Positions 1 through 7,045 of a stretch of 10,219 bases of DNA are shown here, piece by piece. The notes beneath the pieces are model-generated. The model worked only from the letters and a program-made list of their open reading frames with translations. It made no database searches and was not told the DNA's origin. Location of the stretch: assembly GCA_016649475.1 (NCBI GenBank), contig JAENXP010000035.1, positions 1-10,219 on the forward strand. Reading direction: 5' to 3'. The DNA is from Burkholderiales bacterium. GTDB lineage: Bacteria; Pseudomonadota; Gammaproteobacteria; Burkholderiales; SG8-39. Positions within the stretch are counted from its first letter, which is position 1. The number at the start of each line of letters is the position of its first letter. Both the position numbers and the translations under genes were made by a program.

Positions 1-58
1 TCTATTAATTACTCTTTGTCGCTGATTTGTAACTGATTTTTCACCCATGTTCAACTGT

Positions 59-63
59 AGGAG
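59..63 (+). promoter_or_regulatory. Ribosome binding site of the rubrerythrin gene
   Basis: AGGAG lies five bases before the ATG at 69. The AT-rich 58 bases before it presumably hold the promoter, but I could not pick a convincing -35/-10 pair there. Confidence 0.8.
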
Positions 64-68
64 CAATC

Positions 69-488
69 ATGAAACTCAAAGGCTCAAAAACCGAGGAAAA
101 TCTGAAAGCCGCCTTCGCCGGAGAATCCCAGGCCAATCGCCGCTATCTGTATTTCGCAAACAAGGCCGACATCGAAGGCCAGAACGACGTGGCTGCGCTG
201 TTTCGTTCGACTGCCGAAGGTGAAACCGGCAACGCGCACGGCCACCTGGAATACCTAGAGCAGGTTGGTGATCCGGCGACCGGACTGCCGATTGGGTCCA
301 GTCGACAGAATCTGACAGCTGCCGTTGCCGGCGAAACGCACGAATACACGGACATGTATCCGGGCATGGCCAAGGGCGCGCGCGACGAGGGATTCGAGGA
401 GATCGCCGATTGGTTCCAAACGCTGGCTAAGGCCGAGCGCTCGCACGCCAATCGATTCCAGAAGGCTCTTGACGCGCTGACGGATTGA
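69..488 (+). CDS. Rubrerythrin, diiron domain only (no rubredoxin domain)
   Basis: This is a 139-residue ferritin-like diiron protein of the rubrerythrin family, whose members reduce hydrogen peroxide in the cytoplasm. The protein is one four-helix domain and stops before the C-terminal Cys4 rubredoxin domain of classical rubrerythrins (about 190 residues); it contains no cysteine. It resembles sulerythrin-type short forms, so electrons must come from a separate partner. Ligand residues seen are E19 (in AGES), E52, E89 and E92 (ETHE), E123 and H126 (ERSH). At residue 55, where the first ExxH motif should carry the ligand His, there is Asn (codon AAC at 231-233). The ATG is preceded by AGGAG (59-63) with a five-base spacer, which fixes the start. 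The downstream Fe-S protein gene is a plausible partner by neighbourhood. Family assignment is secure; activity is inferred and the N55 change makes it less certain. Confidence 0.95.
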   Translation: MKLKGSKTEENLKAAFAGESQANRRYLYFANKADIEGQNDVAALFRSTAEGETGNAHGHLEYLEQVGDPATGLPIGSSRQNLTAAVAGETHEYTDMYPGMAKGARDEGFEEIADWFQTLAKAERSHANRFQKALDALTD

Positions 489-494
489 TTATGT

Positions 495-542
495 GACGGG
501 CGCGGGGAGGGAGCGTGGCTTTTCCTCTCTTCCCCTCCCGTC
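495..542 (+). other. Imperfect inverted repeat between the rubrerythrin and Fe-S protein genes
   Basis: In the 111-base gap, GACGGG (495-500) pairs with CCCGTC (537-542). Inside it, a G-rich stretch (504-511) can pair with a C-rich one (528-535) across a small internal loop and with G-U pairs. There is no T-run after the outer arm, so it is not a standard intrinsic terminator. It could partly separate or stabilise the messages of the two genes. The rest of the gap (543-599) is pyrimidine-rich with no clear site. Confidence 0.4.
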
Positions 543-599
543 CAGCGGATTTGCACTTAGGCCTTACTCCTTCTTCATCACTCTGCATCCCACACAAAA

Positions 600-1928
600 A
601 TGAGCACACGCGAAGGGAGCCTCGAAGCTCCCACACGGCATCCCATCGAATGGAAATCGCCGGATTTCTACGACGAAGACAAGCTCAACGCCGAGCTTCA
701 TCGCGTTTATGATATCTGCCACGGTTGCCGCCGCTGCGTGAGCTTGTGTACCGCCTTTCCCACCTTGTTTGACCTCGTCGATGAGAGCAAGACCGGCGAG
801 GTTGACGGCATCGACAAGTCCGATTACGCCAAAGTGGTCGACCAGTGCTATCTGTGCGACCTGTGTTACATGACCAAGTGTCCCTATGTGCCGCCGCATC
901 AGTGGAACGTGGATTTCCCGCACCTGATGCTGCGCGCCAAGGCGGTCAAATTCAAGCAAGGTGAAGTCCGGTTTCGTGACCGACTCCTCTCCTCAACCGA
1001 CGCGATCGGCAAGCTCGCTGCCATACCCGTGGTGGCACAAACCGTCAATGCGCTGAACAGCAACGGCGCGGCGCGCGCGCTGATGCAAAAAGTCATCGGT
1101 GTGCACCAGGAGCGCAAGCTTCCGCCGTATAGCCCATCGCGTTTTCGCAGCGGGGCGCCCCAGAGCCCGGCGCATGCGGTGAAAGACAGTGCGCGCACTC
1201 CGGGTAAAGTCGCCATCTTTGCGACCTGCTACGTGAATTACAACGAGCCCGGCATAGGCTATGACCTGATCAAGTTGCTCGATCACAACGAAATCCCTTA
1301 TGTGATCGTGGAGAAGGAGGCCTGCTGTGGCATGCCCAAGCTGGAATTGGGTGATTTGGAAAGCGTCGAGCGCCTCAAGCAAGTCAACGTTCCGCCGCTG
1401 GCCCGACTTGCGCGCGAGGGCTACGCCATACTCACGGCAGTGCCCTCCTGCACGCTGATGTTCAAGTCCGAGCTGCCGCTGCTGTTCCCGGAAGACGGCG
1501 AGGTCAGGGCCGTTTCGGAAGCGATGTTCGATCCGTTCGAATACCTGGTGCTGCGCCACAAGGACGGCCAGCTCAAGACGGACTTTACCCAGCCGCTGGG
1601 GAAGGTTTCGTACCATATCCCGTGTCATTCGCGGGTGCAGAACATGGGGCAGAAGACGCGCGAGGCGCTACAGTTGGTGCCGCAGACCACGGTAACCACG
1701 GTGGAGCGTTGCTCGGGGCACGACGGCACCTGGGGCGTGAAATCGGAGTACTACGCCAACTCGATGAAAATCGGCCGACCGGTGTTCAAGGCCATGGCCG
1801 CGGGCGATCCGGATTACATCAGCTCAGACTGTGCCATCGCGGCGCGCCATATCCAGCAAGGAATGGGCGAATCCCGAGCGCAAAGGGAGCATCCGCTGAC
1901 TCTGATGCGCATTGCCTATGGACTATGA
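600..1928 (+). CDS. GlpC/HdrD-like Fe-S oxidoreductase with two CCG-type domains
   Basis: This is a 442-residue soluble iron-sulfur protein resembling GlpC and heterodisulfide reductase HdrD-type proteins. Residues 40-50 (C40, C43, C46, C50) and 83-94 (C83, C86, C89, C94) are two [4Fe-4S] ferredoxin motifs. The C-terminal half has two CCG-type domains. The first has C210, C242-C243-G and C284. The second has C342, C371-S372-G and C411, so the usual second Cys of CCG is Ser. Such proteins relay electrons between a donor, quinone or thiol/disulfide and a partner. No flavin or membrane segment is seen. The gene follows the rubrerythrin gene and precedes DUF3501, a combination I know as recurrent in proteobacteria; its use as reductant for the rubrerythrin is inference. 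The start matches my recollection of the family N-terminus (MSTREGSLEAPTRHP), but no Shine-Dalgarno motif precedes it. The substrate is unknown. Confidence 0.88.
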   Translation: MSTREGSLEAPTRHPIEWKSPDFYDEDKLNAELHRVYDICHGCRRCVSLCTAFPTLFDLVDESKTGEVDGIDKSDYAKVVDQCYLCDLCYMTKCPYVPPHQWNVDFPHLMLRAKAVKFKQGEVRFRDRLLSSTDAIGKLAAIPVVAQTVNALNSNGAARALMQKVIGVHQERKLPPYSPSRFRSGAPQSPAHAVKDSARTPGKVAIFATCYVNYNEPGIGYDLIKLLDHNEIPYVIVEKEACCGMPKLELGDLESVERLKQVNVPPLARLAREGYAILTAVPSCTLMFKSELPLLFPEDGEVRAVSEAMFDPFEYLVLRHKDGQLKTDFTQPLGKVSYHIPCHSRVQNMGQKTREALQLVPQTTVTTVERCSGHDGTWGVKSEYYANSMKIGRPVFKAMAAGDPDYISSDCAIAARHIQQGMGESRAQREHPLTLMRIAYGL

Positions 1929-1932
1929 GAAT

Positions 1933-2538
1933 ATGAGCACAACGCAAAAGAACACACATTCGATCGCCAGAGACAGCCTGCTTAGTCTGGAAGACTACGC
2001 CCGGCAACGCCAGGGTTTCCGCGCCAGGGTCATAGCGCACAAGAGAGACCGCACGGTCCATCTGGGCGCGCATGTGACGCTAATCTTCGAGGACGAACTG
2101 ACCCTGCGATACCAGATCCAGGAAATGCTGCGCATCGAGCGCACTTTCGAGGAGCAGGGCATCCAGGACGAGCTCGACGCCTACAATCCACTGATCCCGA
2201 ACGGGCGCAATTTCAAGGCGACCATGATGATCGAGTATGCGGATGAACTGGAGCGCAAGGACGCATTGGCGAAGTTAAGAGGGATTGAAGACCGGGTCTG
2301 GGTGCAGGTGGAAGGCTGCGCCCGTGTCTATGCGATCGCCGACGAGGACCTCGAGCGCGAGAACGAGGAAAAGACCTCGGCCGTGCACTTCCTGCGCTTC
2401 GAACTGAGCGATGAGATGGCCAAGGCGATGAAATACGGCGTGGCTTTGTCGCTGGGTGTGGACCACCAGAACTATCAGGCCGAGATTGGCGCGGTCACCG
2501 CTGGCGTTCGCGCCTCCCTCGCACACGATCTGGACTGA
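1933..2538 (+). CDS. DUF3501 family protein
   Basis: This is a 201-residue soluble protein of the DUF3501 family, recognised by its dense conserved core: TVHLG then FEDE at residues 52-55, RYQIQEMLRIER at 59-70, the ELDAYNPLIP segment, and the MMIEY strand. A further conserved-looking VDHQNYQ lies near residues 176-182. It has no signal peptide, membrane helix or metal-binding Cys set, and its function is not known. It follows the Fe-S protein gene closely and is very likely co-transcribed and functionally tied to it. Starts are ambiguous: ATG 1933 lies four bases after the previous stop and gives an N-terminus leading quickly into the conserved RDSLLSLEDYA. ATG 1918 and TTG 1912 would overlap the previous gene and add only a few residues. 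None has a strong ribosome binding site, so translational coupling is likely. Confidence 0.85.
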   Translation: MSTTQKNTHSIARDSLLSLEDYARQRQGFRARVIAHKRDRTVHLGAHVTLIFEDELTLRYQIQEMLRIERTFEEQGIQDELDAYNPLIPNGRNFKATMMIEYADELERKDALAKLRGIEDRVWVQVEGCARVYAIADEDLERENEEKTSAVHFLRFELSDEMAKAMKYGVALSLGVDHQNYQAEIGAVTAGVRASLAHDLD

Positions 2539-2541
2539 AGC

Positions 2542-3060
2542 ATGCGTGCAGTGTTCGCGCTGCTGTTGGTTCTGTCTTTTGCGGCCGGCGCCCAGACTCG
2601 CGGTTCCGAAGGCGATCCTGGCGTCAGCGCCCGCCGGGGCGAGGCACAGGTACCTCTGCCGCAATTCCCCGAGCCGGAGAATTATCTGTCGTTCGAGGTG
2701 AGCGCGACCACGCCTTTCGACTTCTTCGTCGACGCGAAATCGGTGAGCGTCAGCGCCGACGACGTAGTGCGCTATACCGTAATCGCGAAAAGCGCCAGCG
2801 GCGCGAAAAATATCAGTTTCGAGGGCATGCGCTGCAGCGACAAGGAGTTCCGCATCTATGCGGTTGGCCGGTCAGACAATACCTGGTCCGAGGTGCGCAA
2901 TTCCAGCTGGCAGCCGATCACGGTTGATCAGCGCAACGTGCAGCGGGCGGTGCTCTACCGCCATTTCTTTTGTCCTTTCGCCGGCAACGTCGCTGACATC
3001 GGAGAGGCGCTACGAACGCTCCGAGCCGGCACATCGCGGGCGGCAATCCCCTACTATTGA
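2542..3060 (+). CDS. CNP1-like family protein, exported
   Basis: This 172-residue protein matches the CNP1-like family (cryptic neisserial protein 1), a mostly betaproteobacterial family without known function. Residues 1-17 look like a signal peptide: a hydrophobic run (VFALLLVLSFAA) ending in AGA, with likely cleavage before Q18 and a periplasmic destination. The mature part has a mixed alpha/beta-looking domain at about 50-165 containing the segments YTVIAKSASGAKNISFEGMRC and YRHFFCPF. Its only cysteines, C98 and C144, could form a disulfide in the periplasm. The ATG lies three bases after the DUF3501 stop with only a weak GGA ahead, suggesting coupled translation. The gene converges on proB. 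The DUF3501 family is cytoplasmic, so sharing a transcript does not prove a shared job. Confidence 0.82.
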   Translation: MRAVFALLLVLSFAAGAQTRGSEGDPGVSARRGEAQVPLPQFPEPENYLSFEVSATTPFDFFVDAKSVSVSADDVVRYTVIAKSASGAKNISFEGMRCSDKEFRIYAVGRSDNTWSEVRNSSWQPITVDQRNVQRAVLYRHFFCPFAGNVADIGEALRTLRAGTSRAAIPYY

Positions 3061-3073
3061 CACCGTCCGGCAC

Positions 3074-3096
3074 CGGGCCGCGATGATCCGGGCCCG
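3074..3096. terminator. GC-rich hairpin between convergent stops
   Basis: CGGGCC (3074-3079) pairs with GGCCCG (3091-3096) around an 11-base loop, between the stop of the CNP1-like gene (3060) and the stop of proB (3097). No T-run follows on either strand, so if it ends transcription it is not a classical intrinsic terminator. Confidence 0.35.
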
Positions 3097-4215
3097 CTAC
3101 AGCAAGACCAGATTGTCGCGGTGGATCAGCTCGGATTCATCCACATACCCGAGGACGGACAGGATCTCGCTGCTCGGTTTGCCGAGGATGCGGCGGGCCT
3201 CGTTGGCACCGTAATTCACCAACCCGCGCGCAAGTTCCTTGCCTTCAGGCGAAATGCAGGCGACCACCGCGCCGCGCTCGAACGTACCCTCAATGCTTTT
3301 CACGCCTATTGGCAACAGACTTTTGCCTTCTTTGGCGAGCGCGCGTACCGCGCCGGCATCCAGCATCAGCCGGCCGTTGACTTGCAAATGGTCGGCCAGC
3401 CACTGTTTGCGCGCGGCGATCGGCATGGTCTCGGCGACCAATTGCGTGCCGATCTCCTCGCCTCGCGCCAGCCGCAGCAGCACATCCGGCTCGCGTCCGG
3501 AGGCAATCAGGGTATGCGCACCGGAGCGCGCGGCGCGTTTGGCGGCAAGGACTTTGGTCAGCATGCCGCCCTTTGCGATGTGGCTCCCGGCTTTGCCGCA
3601 CATGCGCTCGAGCTCCGCGGCACCGGCCTTGGCCTCGTGCACCAGCTCGGCCGACGGGAACTCGCGCGGATCGCGCGTATACAAACCGTCCTGATCGGTG
3701 AGTATGACCAGGCAATCGGCCTCGATCAGGTTGGTGACCAGCGCCGCCAGGGTGTCGTTGTCGCCAAACTTGATTTCGTCGGTGACGACGGTGTCGTTCT
3801 CGTTGATTATCGGAATGACACCCAGCGCGAGCAGCGTGCGCAGTGTCGAACGCGCATTTAAATAGCGCTGGCGGTCCGCCAAGTCGGCATGCGTCAACAG
3901 CACCTGGGCAGTTTTCAGGCCGTGCTCGCGAAAAGCGCTCTCGTACACCTGCACCAGGCCCATCTGGCCTACCGCCGCCGCGGCCTGCAACTCGTGCATC
4001 GCCTGCGGGCGCCGCGTCCATCCCAGCCGCTGCATGCCCTCCGCGATGGCGCCGCTGGACACCAGCACTACTTCCCTGCCGCCGGCCCGCAGCTGCGCAA
4101 TTTGTGCCGCCCAGCGCGCTATCGACGCCTGATCCAGACCCTGGCCCTGGTTGGTGACGAGCGAACTGCCGACCTTGACTACGAGGCGGCGCGCCGATTT
4201 GAGCAACGCCGCCAT
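3097..4215 (-). CDS. proB: Glutamate 5-kinase
   Basis: Catalyses ATP-dependent phosphorylation of L-glutamate to glutamyl 5-phosphate, the first and feedback-controlled step of proline synthesis, in the cytoplasm. The 372-residue length is normal for the two-domain form. The amino-acid kinase domain spans about 1-260, with [10 protein letters not shown] at 12-21 (K14 phosphate binding), [16 protein letters not shown] at 51-66, INENDTV at 137-143 and FGDND at 150-154. A PUA domain fills about 275-372, typical of proteobacterial ProB. The start ATG (4215) follows the obg stop with a single base between (TGA-C-ATG), so translation is probably coupled and the ribosome binding site lies in the obg 3' end. 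proA is not next to it here, as is usual in betaproteobacteria. Identification is firm. Confidence 0.97.
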   Translation of the reverse strand: MAALLKSARRLVVKVGSSLVTNQGQGLDQASIARWAAQIAQLRAGGREVVLVSSGAIAEGMQRLGWTRRPQAMHELQAAAAVGQMGLVQVYESAFREHGLKTAQVLLTHADLADRQRYLNARSTLRTLLALGVIPIINENDTVVTDEIKFGDNDTLAALVTNLIEADCLVILTDQDGLYTRDPREFPSAELVHEAKAGAAELERMCGKAGSHIAKGGMLTKVLAAKRAARSGAHTLIASGREPDVLLRLARGEEIGTQLVAETMPIAARKQWLADHLQVNGRLMLDAGAVRALAKEGKSLLPIGVKSIEGTFERGAVVACISPEGKELARGLVNYGANEARRILGKPSSEILSVLGYVDESELIHRDNLVLL

Positions 4216-4216
4216 G

Positions 4217-5236
4217 TCAGGCCGCCTGCTTTTCGGTCAGATGATCCATGATGGCGAAGCATAGCTCGCGGCAGCCCTCCCCGGTGAGTGCCGAGATCGC
4301 GAACCATCTGCCTTTCCACCGGTATGCCTTGAGGAAGCGCTGTACCGACTTGCCGCGCTCGTCCTGCTGCAGCATGTCGGTTTTGTTGAGCACCAGCCAG
4401 CGCGGTTTGTCGTACAGCGCCGGGTCGTATTTCTTCAGCTCGTTGACAATGGCGCGCGCGTCCTTGACCGGATCCACACCATCATCGAAGGGCGCAATGT
4501 CGACCAGGTGCAGCAGCAGCCGCGTGCGCGCCAGGTGGCGCAGGAACTGATGGCCCAGCCCCGCGCCTTCGGCCGCGCCCTCGATCAACCCGGGAATGTC
4601 GGCGACGACAAAGCTTCTGTCTTCGGCCACGCGCACCACGCCCAGGTTGGGGTGCAGGGTGGTAAAGGGGTAGTCGGCAACCTTCGGGCGCGCGGCAGAT
4701 ACGGCGCGGATGAATGTGGATTTGCCCGCATTGGGTACGCCGAGCAAGCCGACGTCGGCGAGCAACTTCAGTTCCAGGCGCAACTCGCGCGATTCCCCCG
4801 CCTCGCCCAGGGTGCACTGGCGGGGCGCGCGATTGGTGCTGGTCTTGAAATGCAGATTGCCCAGGCCTCCTTTTCCGCCGCGGGCGAGCAGCGCTTTTTG
4901 CTCATGCGCGACCAGGTCGGCGATCTGCTCGCCGGTCTGGGCATCGGTGATGACCGTGCCCACGGGGACGCGCAGCACTATGTCCTCCGCGCCCTTGCCA
5001 TACTGATCCGAGCCGCGCCCGTTCTCGCCCCCTTTGGCGCGATGGATGCGCGCATAGCGGTAATCGATCAGCGTGTTGATGTTGCGGTTGGCCAGCGCGT
5101 AAATGCTGCCGCCATGTCCACCGTCGCCGCCGTCGGGTCCGCCACGGGGAACGAACTTCTCGCGCCGGAAATGGGCGACGCCATTCCCGCCCTTGCCGGC
5201 GTGCACCTCGATCTTTGCTTCGTCGATGAATTTCAT
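4217..5236 (-). CDS. obg: GTPase Obg (CgtA), 50S ribosome-associated
   Basis: An essential GTPase in large-subunit maturation and stress response, usually bound to the 50S particle. The 339-residue protein has the glycine-rich Obg fold at 1-158 (GKGGNG at 14-19, GGDGGHGG near 36-43, ARGGKGG at 118-124), then the G domain: G1 GVPNAGKS 166-173, G2 around T192-T193, G3 DIPG 213-216, G4 NKTD 284-287, G5 SAL 315-317. It ends soon after G5, without the longer acidic tail of the E. coli protein. I place the start at [16 protein letters not shown], the standard family N-terminus; an in-frame start ten codons upstream (5266) would run into the terminator hairpin. GGAG lies about 12 bases ahead. It sits between the rpmA terminator and proB, one base from the latter. 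Confidence 0.97.
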   Translation of the reverse strand: MKFIDEAKIEVHAGKGGNGVAHFRREKFVPRGGPDGGDGGHGGSIYALANRNINTLIDYRYARIHRAKGGENGRGSDQYGKGAEDIVLRVPVGTVITDAQTGEQIADLVAHEQKALLARGGKGGLGNLHFKTSTNRAPRQCTLGEAGESRELRLELKLLADVGLLGVPNAGKSTFIRAVSAARPKVADYPFTTLHPNLGVVRVAEDRSFVVADIPGLIEGAAEGAGLGHQFLRHLARTRLLLHLVDIAPFDDGVDPVKDARAIVNELKKYDPALYDKPRWLVLNKTDMLQQDERGKSVQRFLKAYRWKGRWFAISALTGEGCRELCFAIMDHLTEKQAA

Positions 5237-5268
5237 GTTCGAATCACGCTCCGACCGGCGCGACAAAT

Positions 5269-5299
5269 AAAAAAGCCCTACCGCGTGGATAGGGCTTTT
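5269..5299 (-). terminator. Intrinsic terminator between rpmA and obg
   Basis: Read on the minus strand, AAAAGCCCTA and TAGGGCTTTT form a ten-base-pair stem (5271-5280 with 5290-5299) around a nine-base loop, in which CC and GG can add two pairs. The 3' arm runs into six T. This should end most rplU-rpmA transcripts. The hairpin ends 32 bases before the obg ATG, so obg-proB must rely on read-through or on a promoter overlapping it or within rpmA. Confidence 0.85.
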
Positions 5300-5317
5300 C
5301 TAGGAGCCTGCCGGAGT

Positions 5318-5575
5318 TCAGGCCGGCACCACGCTTACCGTTTTCTTGCTCATCGGGCCTTTGACCCCGAATAATACTTTGCCGGCAACCTTGGCGTACA
5401 GGGTATGGTCTTTGCCCATGCCCACGTTCTCGCCCGCATGCATCTTGGTGCCGCGCTGGCGCACGATGATGCTGCCGGCTGAAATCAACTGGTCGCCATA
5501 GCGTTTTACGCCAAGGCGCTTGGACTGTGAATCGCGCCCGTTTCTGGAACTGCCGCCTGCTTTTTTGTGTGCCAT
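5318..5575 (-). CDS. rpmA: 50S ribosomal protein L27
   Basis: L27 is an 85-residue protein of the large subunit whose N-terminal tail reaches the peptidyl transferase centre and tRNA ends. The sequence starts [16 protein letters not shown] directly, so there is no cleavable leader as in Firmicutes. The family core follows: [33 protein letters not shown]. Length is normal. An AGAAAGG ribosome binding site lies six bases before the ATG, in the 29-base gap after rplU. It is the last gene before the terminator at 5269-5299. Confidence 0.99.
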   Translation of the reverse strand: MAHKKAGGSSRNGRDSQSKRLGVKRYGDQLISAGSIIVRQRGTKMHAGENVGMGKDHTLYAKVAGKVLFGVKGPMSKKTVSVVPA

Positions 5576-5604
5576 ATTTAACCTTTCTGATTGACCCGCT
5601 GACT

Positions 5605-5916
5605 TTATCCCGTGATCCCGGTAATCTCGATTTCGGTGAAATTCTGCCGATGCCCCTGATGTTTCTGGTAATGCTTGCGCCGGCGCAGTTTGAAAATGCG
5701 CACCTTGTCATGGCGACCCTGGGCAAGGACTTTCGCCTGTACTGAGGCCCCGGTGACCAGCGGTCTTCCCATTTTCAGATTGTCACCGTCGGCGACCAGC
5801 AAGACCTGGTCAAGCACGATTTCAGCTCCGACACCCGCCGGCAGTTGATCTATTTTCAATTTTTCGCCGGCGGCGACACGGTACTGCTTGCCGCCGGTTT
5901 TAATGACCGCGTACAT
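5605..5916 (-). CDS. rplU: 50S ribosomal protein L21
   Basis: L21 is a 103-residue protein that binds 23S rRNA in the large subunit. The N-terminus [14 protein letters not shown], the central strands, and the basic segment [16 protein letters not shown] followed by TEIEITGI are diagnostic. A GGAG motif lies seven bases before the ATG. It is the first gene of the leftward transcript, whose promoter is at 5966-5995. The order rplU-rpmA-obg is conserved across bacteria. Confidence 0.99.
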   Translation of the reverse strand: MYAVIKTGGKQYRVAAGEKLKIDQLPAGVGAEIVLDQVLLVADGDNLKMGRPLVTGASVQAKVLAQGRHDKVRIFKLRRRKHYQKHQGHRQNFTEIEITGITG

Positions 5917-5965
5917 GTTGAGGCTCCAATAAAGACAAAGCTGCAGTAAAACTAAGGAACCCGAG

Positions 5966-5995
5966 ATGATACAGCAATTTAGCTTTGGCAGTCAA
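5966..5995 (-). promoter_or_regulatory. Sigma70-type promoter of rplU-rpmA
   Basis: On the minus strand TTGACT (5990-5995) is followed after an 18-base spacer by TATCAT (5966-5971). Each box is one mismatch from consensus. Transcription should start near 5958, giving a leader of about 40 bases. Confidence 0.65.
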
Positions 5996-6000
5996 AAGCT
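5981..6000. repeat. Short palindrome over the divergent -35 boxes
   Basis: AGCTTT (5981-5986) and AAAGCT (5995-6000) form a perfect inverted repeat around eight bases, centred on the shared -35 region of both promoters. It could be an operator for a dimeric regulator, or chance in this AT-richer stretch. Confidence 0.3.
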
Positions 6001-6012
6001 TTGTGCTATGAT
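5985..6012 (+). promoter_or_regulatory. Sigma70-type promoter of ispB
   Basis: TTGGCA (5985-5990) and TATGAT (6007-6012) are separated by 16 bases; each is one mismatch from consensus. The start would be near 6019, about 44 bases before the ispB GTG. The -35 box shares base 5990 with the -35 box of the opposite rplU promoter. Confidence 0.65.
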
Positions 6013-6062
6013 TTCTGGCCTCAAAAATCCGTTTTCAGCCCAGGTTTCTGCACCCCAATCCC

Positions 6063-7031
6063 GTGCCCATAGAACCCATCCGATCCTTGATCGACGCCGA
6101 CATGTGCGCGGTTGACGCCATGATCCGTCGGCGGCTCGAGTCCGACGTTGTGCTGATCCGCCAGGTGGCTGAGTACATCATCGCCAGCGGCGGCAAGCGC
6201 CTGCGCCCGGCCATACTGCTGCTGGCCGCGGGCGCAACCGGCTATAGCGGTGGTCATCACCATGAACTCGCGGCCGTGGTCGAATTCATTCATACCGCGA
6301 CGCTGCTGCACGACGACGTCGTCGACGAATCCGGGCTGCGCCGCGGGCGCAAGACGGCCAACGCCGCCTTCGGCAACGCTGCCAGTGTACTCGTAGGGGA
6401 TTTTCTTTATTCACGCGCGTTCCAGATGATGCTCGCGGTGGATGACATGCGCGTCATGACGGTGCTGGCCGATGCCACCAACACTATCGCCGAGGGAGAG
6501 GTGCTGCAACTCCTGAATGTTCACGATGCCGACGCAGACGAGGCGCGCTACCTCGAGGTGGTGCGACGCAAGACGGCCAAACTGTTCGAGGCCTCCACAC
6601 GCCTGGGCGCTATCCTCGGACAGGCAGCGCCGGAAATCGAAGAAGGTCTGGCGCAATATGGCATGCACCTGGGTACCGCGTTTCAACTGATAGACGACGT
6701 CCTGGATTATTCCGGCGATCTGAATGAAACCGGCAAGAATCTGGGCGACGATCTCAACGAGGGCAAGCCGACCCTACCCTTGATCTACGCCATGAGGGTG
6801 GGCTCGCATGCGGTGGCACAAACGGTGCGCCATGCGATCGAGCAGGGCGGGCGCGAGGACTTTGCCGCGGTGCTCGAAGCTATCACCGATACCGGGGCGC
6901 TGGACTATGCCCGCGAGCAGGCCAGGCGCGAAGCCGCGGCGGCCTGCGCGGCCATCCAAGGTTTGCCGAATTCTAATTACCGCGACAGTTTGCTACAATT
7001 GGCAGACTTCGCGGTCAATCGTAAATATTGA
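6063..7031 (+). CDS. ispB: Octaprenyl diphosphate synthase (long-chain trans-polyprenyl synthase)
   Basis: Builds the all-trans polyprenyl diphosphate side chain of ubiquinone from farnesyl diphosphate and isopentenyl diphosphate in the cytoplasm. The 322-residue protein is all-helical with GGKRLRP at 43-49, the first Asp-rich motif DDVVD at 84-88, and the second DDVLD at 211-215 followed by the conserved GKNLGDDLNEGKPTLPL. The residue five before the first Asp motif is Ala79, a small residue expected for long-chain products; the exact length (C40 in most betaproteobacteria) is inferred. The likely start is GTG 6063, because PIRSLIDADMCAVD matches the family N-terminus as I recall it. ATG 6102 is the alternative and would lose 13 residues. 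No clear ribosome binding site precedes the GTG. A strong promoter lies at 5985-6012; tRNA-Pro follows. Confidence 0.95.
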   Translation: MPIEPIRSLIDADMCAVDAMIRRRLESDVVLIRQVAEYIIASGGKRLRPAILLLAAGATGYSGGHHHELAAVVEFIHTATLLHDDVVDESGLRRGRKTANAAFGNAASVLVGDFLYSRAFQMMLAVDDMRVMTVLADATNTIAEGEVLQLLNVHDADADEARYLEVVRRKTAKLFEASTRLGAILGQAAPEIEEGLAQYGMHLGTAFQLIDDVLDYSGDLNETGKNLGDDLNEGKPTLPLIYAMRVGSHAVAQTVRHAIEQGGREDFAAVLEAITDTGALDYAREQARREAAAACAAIQGLPNSNYRDSLLQLADFAVNRKY

Positions 7032-7045
7032 CCGCGTTCGTTTTC

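Noticed and set aside
1..58. Promoter or peroxide-regulator site upstream of rubrerythrin
   Set aside because: The stretch is AT-rich and TTGTCG occurs at 16-21, but no well-spaced -10 box or convincing regulator palindrome could be found by eye.
1622..1936. Plus-strand frame overlapping the end of the Fe-S protein gene, considered as a frameshift remnant
   Set aside because: The Fe-S protein frame continues intact to its stop with the second CCG-type motif and C411, so there is no frameshift.
3121..3861. 246-codon plus-strand open frame opposite proB
   Set aside because: No family resemblance. proB on the other strand accounts for every conserved motif.
4508..5374. 288-codon plus-strand open frame opposite obg
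   Set aside because: It is antisense to the clear Obg protein, crosses the terminator hairpin, and has low-complexity composition typical of GC-rich shadow frames.
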